Origin: Maridesulfovibrio bastinii DSM 16055
Lineage (GTDB): Bacteria; Desulfobacterota; Desulfovibrionia; Desulfovibrionales; Desulfovibrionaceae
Reading direction: 5' to 3'
Length of the DNA stretch: 42,373 bases
NCBI RefSeq assembly: GCF_000429985.1
Contig: NZ_AUCX01000026.1
Location: 1 to 42,373, forward strand
The position numbers and the translations under genes were made by a program. Below, piece by piece: positions 7,125-17,809 of this stretch (position 1 is the stretch's first letter; each line of letters begins with the position of its first letter). A model generated the notes under the pieces. It was not told the DNA's origin. It did not search any database and saw nothing but the letters and a program-made list of their open reading frames with translations.

Positions 7125-8540
7125 CTAAAAGACCTTCTTGCGCTTGGAAGAAGATTCTATACCCAGCGCGGTTCTGTATTTGGCTACCGTCCTCCTTGCA
7201 ATATTAATTTCAAGCTTCTCTTTCAGATATTCAGCAATTTTTTCATCACTATAAGGCTTTTTGGGATCTTCTTCAGAAATAAGCTTCTTTATCATGGCCT
7301 TTACTGATTCTGAACCTACCTGTGAACCGTCATCCAATTCCAACGCACTGTTAAAAAAGAACTTAAGTTCAAAGACACCATGAGGGGTCGCAACATATTT
7401 ATTTGTTGTTATCCTGCTCACAGTAGATTCATGCATATCAATATCTTCAGCCACTTCCTTCAGAATTAAGGGTTTGAGCTTAGTTACACCATTTCTAAAG
7501 AATTCATCCTGAAACCTTACTATTGATTCAAGAACTTTAAATAAAGTCCTCTGCCGTTGGTAAAGACTCTTCATGAGCCATTGGGCAGACCGCATCTTAT
7601 CCTGAAAATATTCTTTATCGGCTCCCTTTGCAGCTTCTGTTGTTTCCACATAAAAGGAATTCATCTGCAATTTCGGCAGCCCGTCATCGTTTAGTACAAT
7701 AACAAATTCTCCATCATACTCATAAACATAAGCATCAGGACTGATATAGAAAGGGTCACCCCCGGAAAAACTTGCACCGGGAAGCGGGTCCAGAGTCTGA
7801 AGCAAATCCAGATAGCTTTTCAAATCTTCCATGCTCAATTTAAATTTTCTGGCCAGAGGCTTATAACGCCTTCTTTCCAGATCTTCTAAATGATCACGAA
7901 CCAGAGAAACTAAAATAGGATCGTTGTCCAACTTTAAAACTTCGAGCTGTACGGTCAAGCATTCTTTTGGTGTTCTTGCTGCAACACCAACAGGATCAAA
8001 CCTTTGAATTCTATGAAGAACTGATTCAACCTCATCGACTGAAGCAGAACAGATCTCACTTATTTCTTCAACCCCTATGCAAAGATAACCGACCTCACTC
8101 AAGTTACCTATTATGGCTTCTGCTATTTCACATTCTTTCTCAGTAAAATCGGAAAGAGTCATCTGCCAGCCAAGATGGCCATCAAGCGTTGTCGACTTGG
8201 TAAGACGGGCATCATAAGATAGACCGTCTTCATAAGCTTCAGACTCTCTAACTATTGATTGCTTGGAAGAGCTGGAAAATTCTCCCAGATAATTCTCCCA
8301 GTCAGCATTCTTCATCAGCTCTTCAGTCTCTCCACTTGCGGAAGACTGATCCTTGTCACGAGCTTCAGAAACCTCCTTCTCTTCATATTCTTCAAGAAGG
8401 GGATTTTCCATGAGCTCCTGCTGAACTGTATCCACAAGCTCAAGACGGGAAAGCTGTAAAAGCTTGATCGCCTGTTGCAATTGTGGAGTCATCACAAGTT
8501 GCTGAGTAAGCTTAAGCTGTTGTCTTAATTCCAATCCCAT
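7125..8540 (-). CDS. rpoN: RNA polymerase sigma-54 factor
   Basis: 471 residues. The N-terminus is the Gln/Leu-rich activator-interacting region (RQQLKLTQQLVMTPQLQQAI), followed by an acidic linker, the core-binding domain and the DNA-binding domain. The C-terminal RpoN box reads ARRTVAKYR, which contacts the -24 element. First gene of the hpf-ptsN-rapZ-PTS operon. The ribosome binding site before the ATG is weak. Confidence 0.96.
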   Translation of the reverse strand: MGLELRQQLKLTQQLVMTPQLQQAIKLLQLSRLELVDTVQQELMENPLLEEYEEKEVSEARDKDQSSASGETEELMKNADWENYLGEFSSSSKQSIVRESEAYEDGLSYDARLTKSTTLDGHLGWQMTLSDFTEKECEIAEAIIGNLSEVGYLCIGVEEISEICSASVDEVESVLHRIQRFDPVGVAARTPKECLTVQLEVLKLDNDPILVSLVRDHLEDLERRRYKPLARKFKLSMEDLKSYLDLLQTLDPLPGASFSGGDPFYISPDAYVYEYDGEFVIVLNDDGLPKLQMNSFYVETTEAAKGADKEYFQDKMRSAQWLMKSLYQRQRTLFKVLESIVRFQDEFFRNGVTKLKPLILKEVAEDIDMHESTVSRITTNKYVATPHGVFELKFFFNSALELDDGSQVGSESVKAMIKKLISEEDPKKPYSDEKIAEYLKEKLEINIARRTVAKYRTALGIESSSKRKKVF

Positions 8541-8994
8541 ATTTTACCATTACCAATAAAGTCTTAACACATTATTTTTATTAACTAAAAAAGCATTAAA
8601 CAAAGAAAAAAGAAAAAAAATACATTTTTAAAGAATAATATAAAATACTACTTGATTTTAGAATGACATACTTAATTAAATCTTGCAACAAAGAGTATGA
8701 ATATTACTGTAATATATAGTTTTTTATAAAAACAATTTTACACATGAAAAAAGTGTACCAATGTTCTGAACGCCTGTAAATCTACAAACTATAAATTACT
8801 TTAAAAACAATTTTGAAGATACGCTAGCACCACTCGATATAACCACCTAAAAAAATTATTTTTTTAGATAAGCACCATAAGTATAATATTGAATATTTAA
8901 AATAATTAAAATTCGAAATAGCTATCCAAATCCATTAGTTAGAAACAAAATTATTATCTAAAATTAGGAACGATCATTTTTTCCCAAAATCCAT
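8541..8994. other. AT-rich intergenic region between lptB and rpoN
   Basis: Roughly 450 bp of strongly AT-rich sequence with no credible open frame. It should contain the rpoN promoter (minus strand), but many AT-rich hexamers make any single choice unreliable. Confidence 0.5.
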
Positions 8995-9037
8995 AAAAAA
9001 AAGACAGAATTTACACTATGTGCAAAAATCCTGTCTC
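8995..9037 (-). terminator. Terminator after lptB
   Basis: Stem AGACAG / CTGTCT (9002-9007 with 9031-9036), extended by an imperfect AAAT/ATTT pairing, followed on the minus strand by eight T. It ends the Kdo-Lpt transcript. Confidence 0.8.
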
Positions 9038-9082
9038 AATTTAAACCTATAAAAGCTTTTTATCAGCACTAAAAAAACATCG

Positions 9083-9805
9083 CTACAACCGAAAACTATC
9101 TCCCAGATACAAACGTCGAGCCTTAGTATTCTTTACTATATTTTCAGGAGCTCCACTCAAAATAACCCGCCCTTCATAAACAAGATAGGCTCTATCGCAT
9201 ATTGTCAGTGTTTCTCTAACATTGTGATCTGAAATCAAAATCCCGATTCCCATCTCTTTCAAAGTGGAAATAATATCCTGAATCTCGATAACAGCAATAG
9301 GATCAATACCGGCAAAAGGTTCATCAAGCAGAATAAACTTGGGATTGTTAATTAGAGCCCGGGCAATTTCCAGTCTGCGCCTTTCACCACCGGACAGGTA
9401 CATCGCTTTTTGATCTGCCAGACGCAAAATACCAAGCTGATCCAAAAGTTCATCCGCTCGCTTTGAAACGTTTTTAGATGATATTTTGGTATGTTCGATT
9501 ATTATTTCAAGATTTTTACGTACTGATAATTTTTTAAAAATAGAACTTTCCTGCGGAAGATAACTCAATCCATGCCGCGCCCTTTCATGAAGAGGCCAAG
9601 TGGTTATTCTATGTTTATTAAGATAAACATCACCCTCAGTAGGCTTTACCACGCCAACAAGCATGTAAAAAGTTGTTGTTTTACCTGCGCCGTTAGGGCC
9701 GAGTAATCCCACAACTTCCCCTTCATCAAGTTTAAGGCTGATTCCTCTGACAACTTCTTTAGGGCCGTAAGATTTGACTATTTTATTTGCTATTATCGAA
9801 GGCAT
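9083..9805 (-). CDS. lptB: LPS export ABC transporter ATPase
   Basis: Powers extraction of lipopolysaccharide from the inner membrane with LptF and LptG, which are not in this window. The 240-residue ABC ATPase has Walker A GPNGAGKTT (36-44), the signature LSGGERRR, Walker B FILLDEP and the His switch ISDHNVRET. It follows lptA by 38 bp. Confidence 0.95.
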   Translation of the reverse strand: MPSIIANKIVKSYGPKEVVRGISLKLDEGEVVGLLGPNGAGKTTTFYMLVGVVKPTEGDVYLNKHRITTWPLHERARHGLSYLPQESSIFKKLSVRKNLEIIIEHTKISSKNVSKRADELLDQLGILRLADQKAMYLSGGERRRLEIARALINNPKFILLDEPFAGIDPIAVIEIQDIISTLKEMGIGILISDHNVRETLTICDRAYLVYEGRVILSGAPENIVKNTKARRLYLGDSFRL

Positions 9806-9843
9806 AATAATTCCGGAATAGTTACTGGTTCAACATCAAGAGG

Positions 9844-11385
9844 CTAAGGGGAAACATCCTTCGGAGTGAAGAAAATAGCTTCTACAGGTTTATCGCCACC
9901 GATAACTTCGCTTCTGCTGTCTTTCAAATAAAATTTGATAGTCTTTCCCTGAACAATATTTTTGCCATCAGCAAGTCGAGCTTTTCCATCCATAATAATT
10001 ATAGACTGATCAACTAAAAATGTAAGCTTATCACAAGTCCCTTTGCGATTACCCATTACGACGTCAACATTTCCATAAGCAACAATTTTTTTAATTTTAT
10101 TACTTGCATCATTTAAAGATTCGCTCCCCTGACGCAGGAAAGCTGTCAAGGAATCAGAAGTCAGAGTAATATCAAGTCTGGTAACTTTTACATTTCCTAA
10201 AAAGGTTACCTGATTTTTGACTTCACTAAAGGTCATCTTTGTTGAGACGATTTTAATCGGAACCTGATCCTTTGGAGAAGCTTTCTGCTTTTTGGCCGAA
10301 TCATCAGACTTTATCTGCTTAGGAGCCTCGGCCTTCAAATAAGTACCATAAACATACCCGATGGCCTGCGATTTATTGTGAACAGCTGCGCCTGACTTAT
10401 AAACCGGATACCATTTTCCCTCAGCCTGTCCAACCAGAACAGTGTCACCTTTTTCAAGCTTACCAACTATCAGCGAATTAACGTCAGGTTCGGAACGAAG
10501 ATTCAGCACTGTAGAGGGATACATTTTTTTTGTGGGTAGAATGTCTTTAGCCTTTACAGCCGCTGATTTATCCTTTTTTACGGATGCTATAGTCATCCCT
10601 GAGAGTTTCTTATTCTCAATACTTGAAGGGTATTGAGCAAGAAAAGGCCCCCAGACATATCCCCAGACAGGAGTATTTTTCTGAACTGCTGTATCTATTC
10701 TATAAACAGCAAACATACCGTCATGCTCTTCACCAACCTGAACCCTATATCCGGGGAAAAGAACTCCAACAGCTTTTGCTCCTGCTGACGGCTTGGCTAT
10801 TACCGAAACTTTTCGTACAGCATAGCGGATTGTTGAATCTGAATTATCAAGATCAACATCCGAGGATTTGATAAACCCGATAGCGCGACTTTCTGCTTCA
10901 ACCTTCTGTCCGCTTTTAAAAACAGCATACCAGCCTTCCCGCAAAAAACCGACCTTGATCTCATCACCTTGTTTTAATTCACCGGCAACTTTTGATTTTT
11001 GAGATCTCTGAGCAAAATATTTTATTTTCCTACCAATATATCGAACATCGCCCCAGTCTACAGTCTCTGCAGATTTAGGAGCTGTGGAGACAACTTTTTC
11101 GGAAATAAAACCGACAGGTACAGACTTTGCTTTTGCAAAAGCAGGGTAAACTGAATACCAACCCTTCTTTGCCTTACCTACTTTAAAAACTTTTCCAGCA
11201 GAAAGAATCCATGAAACAGAAGAGTCATAATTCGGCTTTTCTCTAAGATTTGCAATTGTTCTGGTAACCATAAGGTTTCCTGAAGCTGCGAAAGATGCAG
11301 CAGAAAAGACCAGTGTTACAAAAAAAATAAGTATTACCGGGATAATGAAAGATATTTTGGGGAAGATTCTGGTAAAGTTGTTCAT
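9844..11385 (-). CDS. lptA: LptA-type LPS transport protein fused to four SH3-like domains
   Basis: About 513 residues, far longer than the usual 180-residue LptA. A signal/anchor segment (IIPVILIFFVTLVFSAASFA) is followed by four SH3b-like repeats, each with a GWY-, GMF- or KWY-type tryptophan/aromatic core and a closing GF/GY-I/V motif, and then a C-terminal OstA/LptA domain (about 375-510, from PIKIVSTKMTFSEVKNQVTF). The Lpt domain bridges LPS across the periplasm; the SH3 repeats may tether the bridge to peptidoglycan, which is inference. Start taken at the ATG at 11385; a TTG lies 12 bp upstream and no strong ribosome binding site decides between them. Confidence 0.8.
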   Translation of the reverse strand: MNNFTRIFPKISFIIPVILIFFVTLVFSAASFAASGNLMVTRTIANLREKPNYDSSVSWILSAGKVFKVGKAKKGWYSVYPAFAKAKSVPVGFISEKVVSTAPKSAETVDWGDVRYIGRKIKYFAQRSQKSKVAGELKQGDEIKVGFLREGWYAVFKSGQKVEAESRAIGFIKSSDVDLDNSDSTIRYAVRKVSVIAKPSAGAKAVGVLFPGYRVQVGEEHDGMFAVYRIDTAVQKNTPVWGYVWGPFLAQYPSSIENKKLSGMTIASVKKDKSAAVKAKDILPTKKMYPSTVLNLRSEPDVNSLIVGKLEKGDTVLVGQAEGKWYPVYKSGAAVHNKSQAIGYVYGTYLKAEAPKQIKSDDSAKKQKASPKDQVPIKIVSTKMTFSEVKNQVTFLGNVKVTRLDITLTSDSLTAFLRQGSESLNDASNKIKKIVAYGNVDVVMGNRKGTCDKLTFLVDQSIIIMDGKARLADGKNIVQGKTIKFYLKDSRSEVIGGDKPVEAIFFTPKDVSP

Positions 11386-11404
11386 AGCTTTTTTCAAATA
11401 TTGC

Positions 11405-12001
11405 TCACTTCTGCTTAGATGTGGTTAGAACATCAGGAGAAATCAAGGCTTCAACATTATTATCAACTGTTATTTCACGTGTTTTTAAATTTACGCTGAC
11501 CTTAGGGGCCTCAACAAACAGCGAATGACTGTTCAAAATAACATTGCCATTTAAGATCAGAAAATTTTTTTTCGGATTAAAATGAAGATTTTCAGCTTTT
11601 AAAGCTAACTCCCCATAATGACCGCGAACATTTTTCCACAAACGAAGTCCTTTACCTTTCTGGCTGACTTCACCGTGAACAGCTCTGACCACAACTTCCT
11701 TGCGATCACGTCCAAGAAAATAAGTTACTTCAGGTTTATCGGCAATAACAAGTCCCTTCTCCTGATCATAATCAGCACTACCGGCTTTAAGCTTCCATTC
11801 AATATCGCCGCCGGTTCCCTGAGTAAGTTCGATACCATCCACGGAAACATCAGAAGTCCCGTTACTTCTCACGGGAGGAGCTTTTATTTCCTGCCTGATA
11901 CCATAGAAAACAGGGTTATAATGCCGGGCAAGATAAGCTCCGACAATAACGCCACAAACAAGCATGGCTATGCCAAGGCCCCAAACTCTGCGCAGGCTCA
12001 T
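11405..12001 (-). CDS. lptC: LptC-like LPS transport protein
   Basis: About 198 residues. One N-terminal membrane helix (VWGLGIAMLVCGVIVGAYLA) is followed by a periplasmic beta-jellyroll-type domain (DGIELTQGTGGDIEWKLKA through FVEAPKVSVNLKTREITVDN). It takes LPS from LptB2FG and hands it to LptA. The ATG at 12001 overlaps the kdsC stop (TAATG), favouring this start over the GTG four codons earlier. Confidence 0.85.
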   Translation of the reverse strand: MSLRRVWGLGIAMLVCGVIVGAYLARHYNPVFYGIRQEIKAPPVRSNGTSDVSVDGIELTQGTGGDIEWKLKAGSADYDQEKGLVIADKPEVTYFLGRDRKEVVVRAVHGEVSQKGKGLRLWKNVRGHYGELALKAENLHFNPKKNFLILNGNVILNSHSLFVEAPKVSVNLKTREITVDNNVEALISPDVLTTSKQK

Positions 12002-12522
12002 TAAAAGGCCCACTCCTTCCAGACTTTTTCAAGAGTACCCTGACATTGCATTATAAAGGATAGAGCTTCACGGACAGCACCATTACCGCCTTTCCTTGAT
12101 GATATCCATCTGGCAAGCCCTTTTATTTCAGGCTGAGCATTGGATACAGCCATAGGTAATCCGACTCGCTTCATAACAGCAGCATCAACCCAATCATCAC
12201 CAACATACGCAACCTGTTCCGGGCTTAAATTTTTCATAACTAAAAGTTTTTCAAAAAAAGGAACTTTACGAGGGTTGCCCGGATAATAGTCGGTGATACC
12301 CAGCTCTGTTATCCTTGTCCTTACGGCTTCGTTATCAAGACCTGTTATAACAGATATTTCAAGTCCGGTGGATTGAGCCAGCTTAATTCCTAATCCATCC
12401 TGAACGTTGAACCTTTTTGAAATATGTCCCTCATGGTCATAATAAATTCCCCCATCAGTAAGGACACCATCAACATCCAGAATAATCAGCTTGATATTTC
12501 TGGCGATATCTTCAGCACGCAT
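12001..12522 (-). CDS. kdsC: 3-deoxy-D-manno-octulosonate 8-phosphate phosphatase
   Basis: HAD-family hydrolase that dephosphorylates Kdo-8-phosphate. 173 residues; the nucleophile motif is DVDGVLTDG (Asp16, Asp18) and the late motif is YVGDDWVD. It overlaps kdsA by 11 bp, so the consecutive pathway enzymes are probably translationally coupled. Confidence 0.94.
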   Translation of the reverse strand: MRAEDIARNIKLIILDVDGVLTDGGIYYDHEGHISKRFNVQDGLGIKLAQSTGLEISVITGLDNEAVRTRITELGITDYYPGNPRKVPFFEKLLVMKNLSPEQVAYVGDDWVDAAVMKRVGLPMAVSNAQPEIKGLARWISSRKGGNGAVREALSFIMQCQGTLEKVWKEWAF

Positions 12523-13324
12523 AATTGATGCTCCATCCTGAAAGCAGATCTTTTATCAGGTTTTCAGTTTTAGAAAGCGGCCAGCTGTTAGGACCATCAC
12601 AAAGAGCTTTGTCCGGATTAGGATGCACTTCCATAAAAACACCGGATGCTCCGGCTGCAACAGCTGCTCTGGCCAGAACAGGCACAAACTCTCTCTGTCC
12701 GCTGGAACAGCCGTCCCCTCCGCCCGGAAGCTGAACAGAATGAGTGGCATCAAAAACAACAGGACATCCAAGAGACTTCATCAATGAAATGGAACGCATA
12801 TCAACAACTAAATTATTGTATCCAAAACTTGAGCCTCTTTCTGTAAGCCAAATTTTTTCATTACTTGTAGATTTTATTTTACCTACAACATGCCGCATAT
12901 CAGCTGGAGCCACAAACTGTCCTTTCTTAACATTAATGACAGCTCCGCTACGGCCTGCTGCAACAAGAAGATCTGTCTGGCGGCACAAAAAAGCCGGAAT
13001 CTGGATAACATCTGCAACTTCTCCAACAGGTCCGGCCTGATCAGGAGTATGAATATCCGTTACAACCGGAAGACCTGTCTCAGATTTAATCTTTTCCAGC
13101 CATTGCAGCCCCTTTTCCATTCCAGGACCTCGAAAACTATCTACAGATGTCCTATTGGCTTTATCAAATGAACTTTTAAAAACTAAAGTTAAATCCAAAC
13201 GTGATGCTATTTCAGCAAGACATCTGGCAGCTTCAAGCGCAATATCAAAACCTTCAAGAGCACAAGGGCCTGCTAAAATAAAAGGACCGTGTAAACTTTT
13301 TTGAAAAAGCTCATCAGGAGTCAA
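12512..13324 (-). CDS. kdsA: Kdo-8-phosphate synthase
   Basis: Condenses phosphoenolpyruvate with arabinose 5-phosphate. 270 residues with the family motifs [36 protein letters not shown] and [11 protein letters not shown]. The Cys21 in GPCA marks the metal-dependent class, as in the Aquifex enzyme, rather than the metal-free Escherichia coli class. It heads the kdsA-kdsC-lptC-lptA-lptB operon. Confidence 0.95.
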   Translation of the reverse strand: MTPDELFQKSLHGPFILAGPCALEGFDIALEAARCLAEIASRLDLTLVFKSSFDKANRTSVDSFRGPGMEKGLQWLEKIKSETGLPVVTDIHTPDQAGPVGEVADVIQIPAFLCRQTDLLVAAGRSGAVINVKKGQFVAPADMRHVVGKIKSTSNEKIWLTERGSSFGYNNLVVDMRSISLMKSLGCPVVFDATHSVQLPGGGDGCSSGQREFVPVLARAAVAAGASGVFMEVHPNPDKALCDGPNSWPLSKTENLIKDLLSGWSINYAC

Positions 13325-13401
13325 ATCAAAATCCCCTTTATTAAAAAATGGCTAGAGAAATTAAACACTATACATATTGAAAATTTAAACTATGACAGAA
13401 A

Positions 13402-13444
13402 CAAAAACCAGCTTTCCGGGGTATAAATAGCACCGGAAAGCTGG
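13402..13444 (-). terminator. Terminator between pyrG and kdsA
   Basis: Perfect 12-bp stem CCAGCTTTCCGG / CCGGAAAGCTGG (13408-13419 with 13433-13444), followed on the minus strand by TTTTTG. It separates pyrG from the Kdo-Lpt operon, so kdsA should have its own promoter in 13325-13400. A second short hairpin built on CCGGG / CCCGG lies at about 13466-13485. Confidence 0.9.
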
Positions 13445-13503
13445 AAAAGTATATCATAATTTTATCCCCGGGAAAAAACCGGGAATTTATTGGGATAAAT
13501 CAA

Positions 13504-15171
<1,668 letters not shown>

Positions 15172-15186
15172 TTACCTTATCTGTTT

Positions 15187-15215
15187 ATAATAAAATAAAC
15201 GATGAATAAAGTCAG
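15187..15215 (-). promoter_or_regulatory. Probable pyrG promoter
   Basis: On the minus strand CTGACT (15210-15215) and TATTAT (15187-15192) with a 17-bp spacer, about 50 bp upstream of the pyrG start. Confidence 0.5.
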
Positions 15216-15320
15216 TATCTATTAAACAAAACAAAGCGGACAGCGCCCCTGGCAGCCTAAATCAGGAACGTCAGGCATAAAAATTAATGTGGCCGATCGT
15301 CCTGTTTGTGATATAGACTG

Positions 15321-15349
15321 TTGACGGGAAGCTGACCCGCAATTATGTT
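15321..15349 (+). promoter_or_regulatory. Probable purQ promoter
   Basis: TTGACG (15321-15326) and TATGTT (15344-15349), 17-bp spacer. Transcription would start near 15356, which rules out a protein start at 15345 and supports the ATG at 15417. The leader contains a short hairpin, ACGGAC / GTCTGT. Confidence 0.5.
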
Positions 15350-15416
15350 CCTCTTCGCAAACACGGACAAGCTAGTCTGTGACTATTTCGATTGTCAACT
15401 CTGGAGGAGAAAATAT

Positions 15417-16226
15417 ATGGCCCGCGTCAAAGCTCTGGCTATTACCGGATATGGAACCAATTGTGAACAGGAATCAGCACATGCAGCAAAAAAAGCTGGA
15501 GCTGATCAGGCCGACATCGCATTCTTTTCTGACCTTGTAACAGGAAAAACAAACCTTGAAAGTTACAATTTCCTGATTTTTCCTGGAGGATTTCTTGACG
15601 GAGATGATCTCGGAGCCGCTCAGGCAGCAGCATTACGCTGGAAACATGCCTGCACAACAGACAACAAACCTCTAGTCTCTCAAATCAAAAACTTTTTTGA
15701 AAACGGTGGCATTATTCTGGGAATCTGTAACGGATTCCAGCTTCTTGTTAAGCTTGGCCTGCTGCCTGCTGTTGGAGGCGAATACTTTACCCGTCAGGTT
15801 TCCTTGAGCTACAATGATTCAGCTCGTTTTGAAGACCGCTGGGTAAAAGTTAAAGCTAATGCAGAGTCTCCGTGTGTCTTCACTAAAAATATTGATACAC
15901 TGCATTTACCTGTCCGTCATGGCGAAGGTAAAATAATCCCCAAAGATGAAAATTTTCTTGATGAACTGGTAAAGAACAACCTCATAGCCCTTCAGTACGT
16001 TGACGAGGAAACTGATGAAGTGACTATGGAGTATCCAGCAAATCCAAATGGTTCCCCACTTGGAATAGCCGGTCTTACAGATCCTTCAGGAAGAATCCTT
16101 GGACTGATGCCGCACCCTGAAGCTTTTAACCACCCCACTAACTATCCCAAATGGACCCGCAGCGATGTTCCTACTCTGGGAACCGCTTTGATCAAAAGCG
16201 GAGTTGATTATCTTAAGAGCCTATAG
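15417..16226 (+). CDS. purQ: Phosphoribosylformylglycinamidine synthase glutaminase subunit (PurQ-like)
   Basis: Supplies ammonia for the fourth step of purine synthesis. 269 residues, somewhat longer than Bacillus PurQ (about 227). Class I glutaminase signatures: ITGYGTNCEQE at the start, the nucleophile in GICNGFQLL, and the His-Glu pair in MPHPEAF. The start follows GGAGGAG. The PurL partner is not in this window, so assignment rests on the glutaminase motifs. The gene stands alone with its own terminator. Confidence 0.9.
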   Translation: MARVKALAITGYGTNCEQESAHAAKKAGADQADIAFFSDLVTGKTNLESYNFLIFPGGFLDGDDLGAAQAAALRWKHACTTDNKPLVSQIKNFFENGGIILGICNGFQLLVKLGLLPAVGGEYFTRQVSLSYNDSARFEDRWVKVKANAESPCVFTKNIDTLHLPVRHGEGKIIPKDENFLDELVKNNLIALQYVDEETDEVTMEYPANPNGSPLGIAGLTDPSGRILGLMPHPEAFNHPTNYPKWTRSDVPTLGTALIKSGVDYLKSL

Positions 16227-16240
16227 TTAAAATTATTAAT

Positions 16241-16275
16241 AAGATCCCCGACACTCCGGGGATCTTATTTTTTAT
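16241..16275 (+). terminator. Terminator of purQ
   Basis: Stem AAGATCCCCG / CGGGGATCTT (16241-16250 with 16257-16266) followed by ATTTTTTATT. Confidence 0.9.
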
Positions 16276-16304
16276 TCCCTCAAATAAACTATGGTTACCC
16301 CCAT

Positions 16305-16829
16305 ATGTTGAAAAATAATCTTATCCAGCTGATAGGGGATGCGCCCCAAAATCCACCCGAAAAAATAAGCTGGCAGGAAATGATTGAAGTTGCTTTCAAT
16401 CAGGCCTGCATGGCTTCAGCAAATAATGAAGTTCCTGTGGGAGCAGCTTTATTTTCTGGAAACGGAGATTTGATTGCAACAGGCCAGAACCGCCCGATTC
16501 AAGGCAATGATCCCACTTCGCATGCTGAAATAGAATGTCTGCGTGAGGCCTGCCGTATCACCCAAAATTACAGGATTCCGGCAGGGTCGATTCTCGCCGT
16601 AACACTTGAACCATGCATAATGTGCATGGGAGCTATTATCCATGCAAGAGTCAGTGGTATTGTTTTCGGTGCATACGACAAAAAAGCAGGAGCACTCATA
16701 TCTAATCTGAGTCCATCAGACATAAACTTTTTAAACCATAAAGTATGGGCTGTTGGTGGAATTTCCGAAAATAAATGCAGGGAATTACTGCAAAGCTTTT
16801 TCTTACGCCGGAGAAAAAGACCCAATTGA
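16305..16829 (+). CDS. tadA: tRNA adenosine(34) deaminase
   Basis: Converts adenosine 34 of tRNA-Arg(ACG) to inosine. 174 residues; zinc site and catalytic motifs are HAE (73-75) and EPCIMC (102-107), with HARVSGIVFG downstream. No clear ribosome binding site precedes the ATG at 16305; an internal start is possible, because the first 20 residues are not typical of the family. Confidence 0.92.
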   Translation: MLKNNLIQLIGDAPQNPPEKISWQEMIEVAFNQACMASANNEVPVGAALFSGNGDLIATGQNRPIQGNDPTSHAEIECLREACRITQNYRIPAGSILAVTLEPCIMCMGAIIHARVSGIVFGAYDKKAGALISNLSPSDINFLNHKVWAVGGISENKCRELLQSFFLRRRKRPN

Positions 16830-16883
16830 TTTAATTTTAAATCAAAGGCTTAAAATAATTTTTTAAAAAGAGCGTTATTACAA

Positions 16884-17696
16884 ATGGAAAATATAGACTT
16901 CATATATAGTGCACTTGAAAAAGTAAGATCAACTTCACCACTCGTATTATCGATCACTAATTACGTTACCGCCAACATCAATGCCAATACTCTCCTTGCT
17001 GTCGGGGCTTCACCTATTATGTCTCATCAGATTAAAGAGGTTGAAGATCTGACTCGCATATCGGATGCTGTTGTCACTAATATGGGCATCCCGCTCGATA
17101 ATCTTGTGGAATCAATTTTTTTAGCCGGGAAATGGGCCAATAAAATTGGTAAACCCTTAATATTTGATCCTGTGGGTGTTGGCGCGTCAAAGTTTAGAAA
17201 TGAAATCTGTGCAAAAATGCTTAACTCGACTTCCCCTGATATCATTAAAGGAAACGCGTCAGAAATTATGGCCTTAGCCGGTCAGGAGAACTCAACAAAA
17301 GGCGTTGACAGCTCACATGCTTCAATTGAAGCCGAAGAAGCGGCCAGACTGATAGCCTTAAAATACTCCTGCACCGTATGTGTCAGCGGTGAAATCGATT
17401 TGATCACTGATGGCTGTCGAAAATTCCTTATAGAAAACGGACACCCGCTGATGGCCAGAATTACAGGTTTAGGATGTTCCGCCGGAGTTTTAGCCGGAGC
17501 CTTTGCAACAACTTCAAATGATAAGACTGAGAGTATGGTTTCATGCATGGCGGTTCTGGGTATTGCCGGAGAAATAGCAGCAGAAACAGCAGAAGGTCCG
17601 GCTTCGATGCAGCTAAAAATAATTGATAAGCTTTATACGATAACCAAATCAGAGATTGAAAACAGACTCAAACTTTCCTGCCAGAAATACAGCTAA
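16884..17696 (+). CDS. thiM: Hydroxyethylthiazole kinase
   Basis: Phosphorylates the thiazole moiety during thiamin salvage. 270 residues with family motifs LSITNYVTANINANTLLAVGASPIM (shown here as LSITNYV then GASPIM), DPVGVGAS, IIKGNASEI and the C-terminal TGLGCSAG with the active-site Cys. It follows tadA by 54 bp, too short for a TPP riboswitch. No thiE or thiD lies nearby. Confidence 0.94.
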   Translation: MENIDFIYSALEKVRSTSPLVLSITNYVTANINANTLLAVGASPIMSHQIKEVEDLTRISDAVVTNMGIPLDNLVESIFLAGKWANKIGKPLIFDPVGVGASKFRNEICAKMLNSTSPDIIKGNASEIMALAGQENSTKGVDSSHASIEAEEAARLIALKYSCTVCVSGEIDLITDGCRKFLIENGHPLMARITGLGCSAGVLAGAFATTSNDKTESMVSCMAVLGIAGEIAAETAEGPASMQLKIIDKLYTITKSEIENRLKLSCQKYS

Positions 17697-17749
17697 AATT
17701 GTGAAAATTTGAATAGCTGCAATATTATTTAGAACATAGAAGAGAATAA

Positions 17750-17790
17750 AAGAAGGCCGTAACCATTTCGAATGGTTACGGCCTTCTTTA
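17750..17790. terminator. Bidirectional terminator between thiM and sstT
   Basis: Perfect 18-bp stem beginning AAGAAGGCCGTAACCATT, 3-nt loop TCG, between two convergent genes. T-rich sequence follows the stem in both directions. Confidence 0.92.
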
Positions 17791-17809
17791 TAATTTATGA
17801 CAAAGAATT

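Noticed and set aside
12525-13171. Several plus-strand open frames opposite kdsA
   Set aside because: They are shadows of a strongly conserved minus-strand gene.
15345-15416. Upstream start for purQ at 15345
   Set aside because: It falls inside the probable -10 box, and the added residues do not resemble PurQ.
16830-16883. TPP riboswitch before thiM
   Set aside because: The gap to tadA is only 54 bp and lacks the conserved TPP aptamer core.
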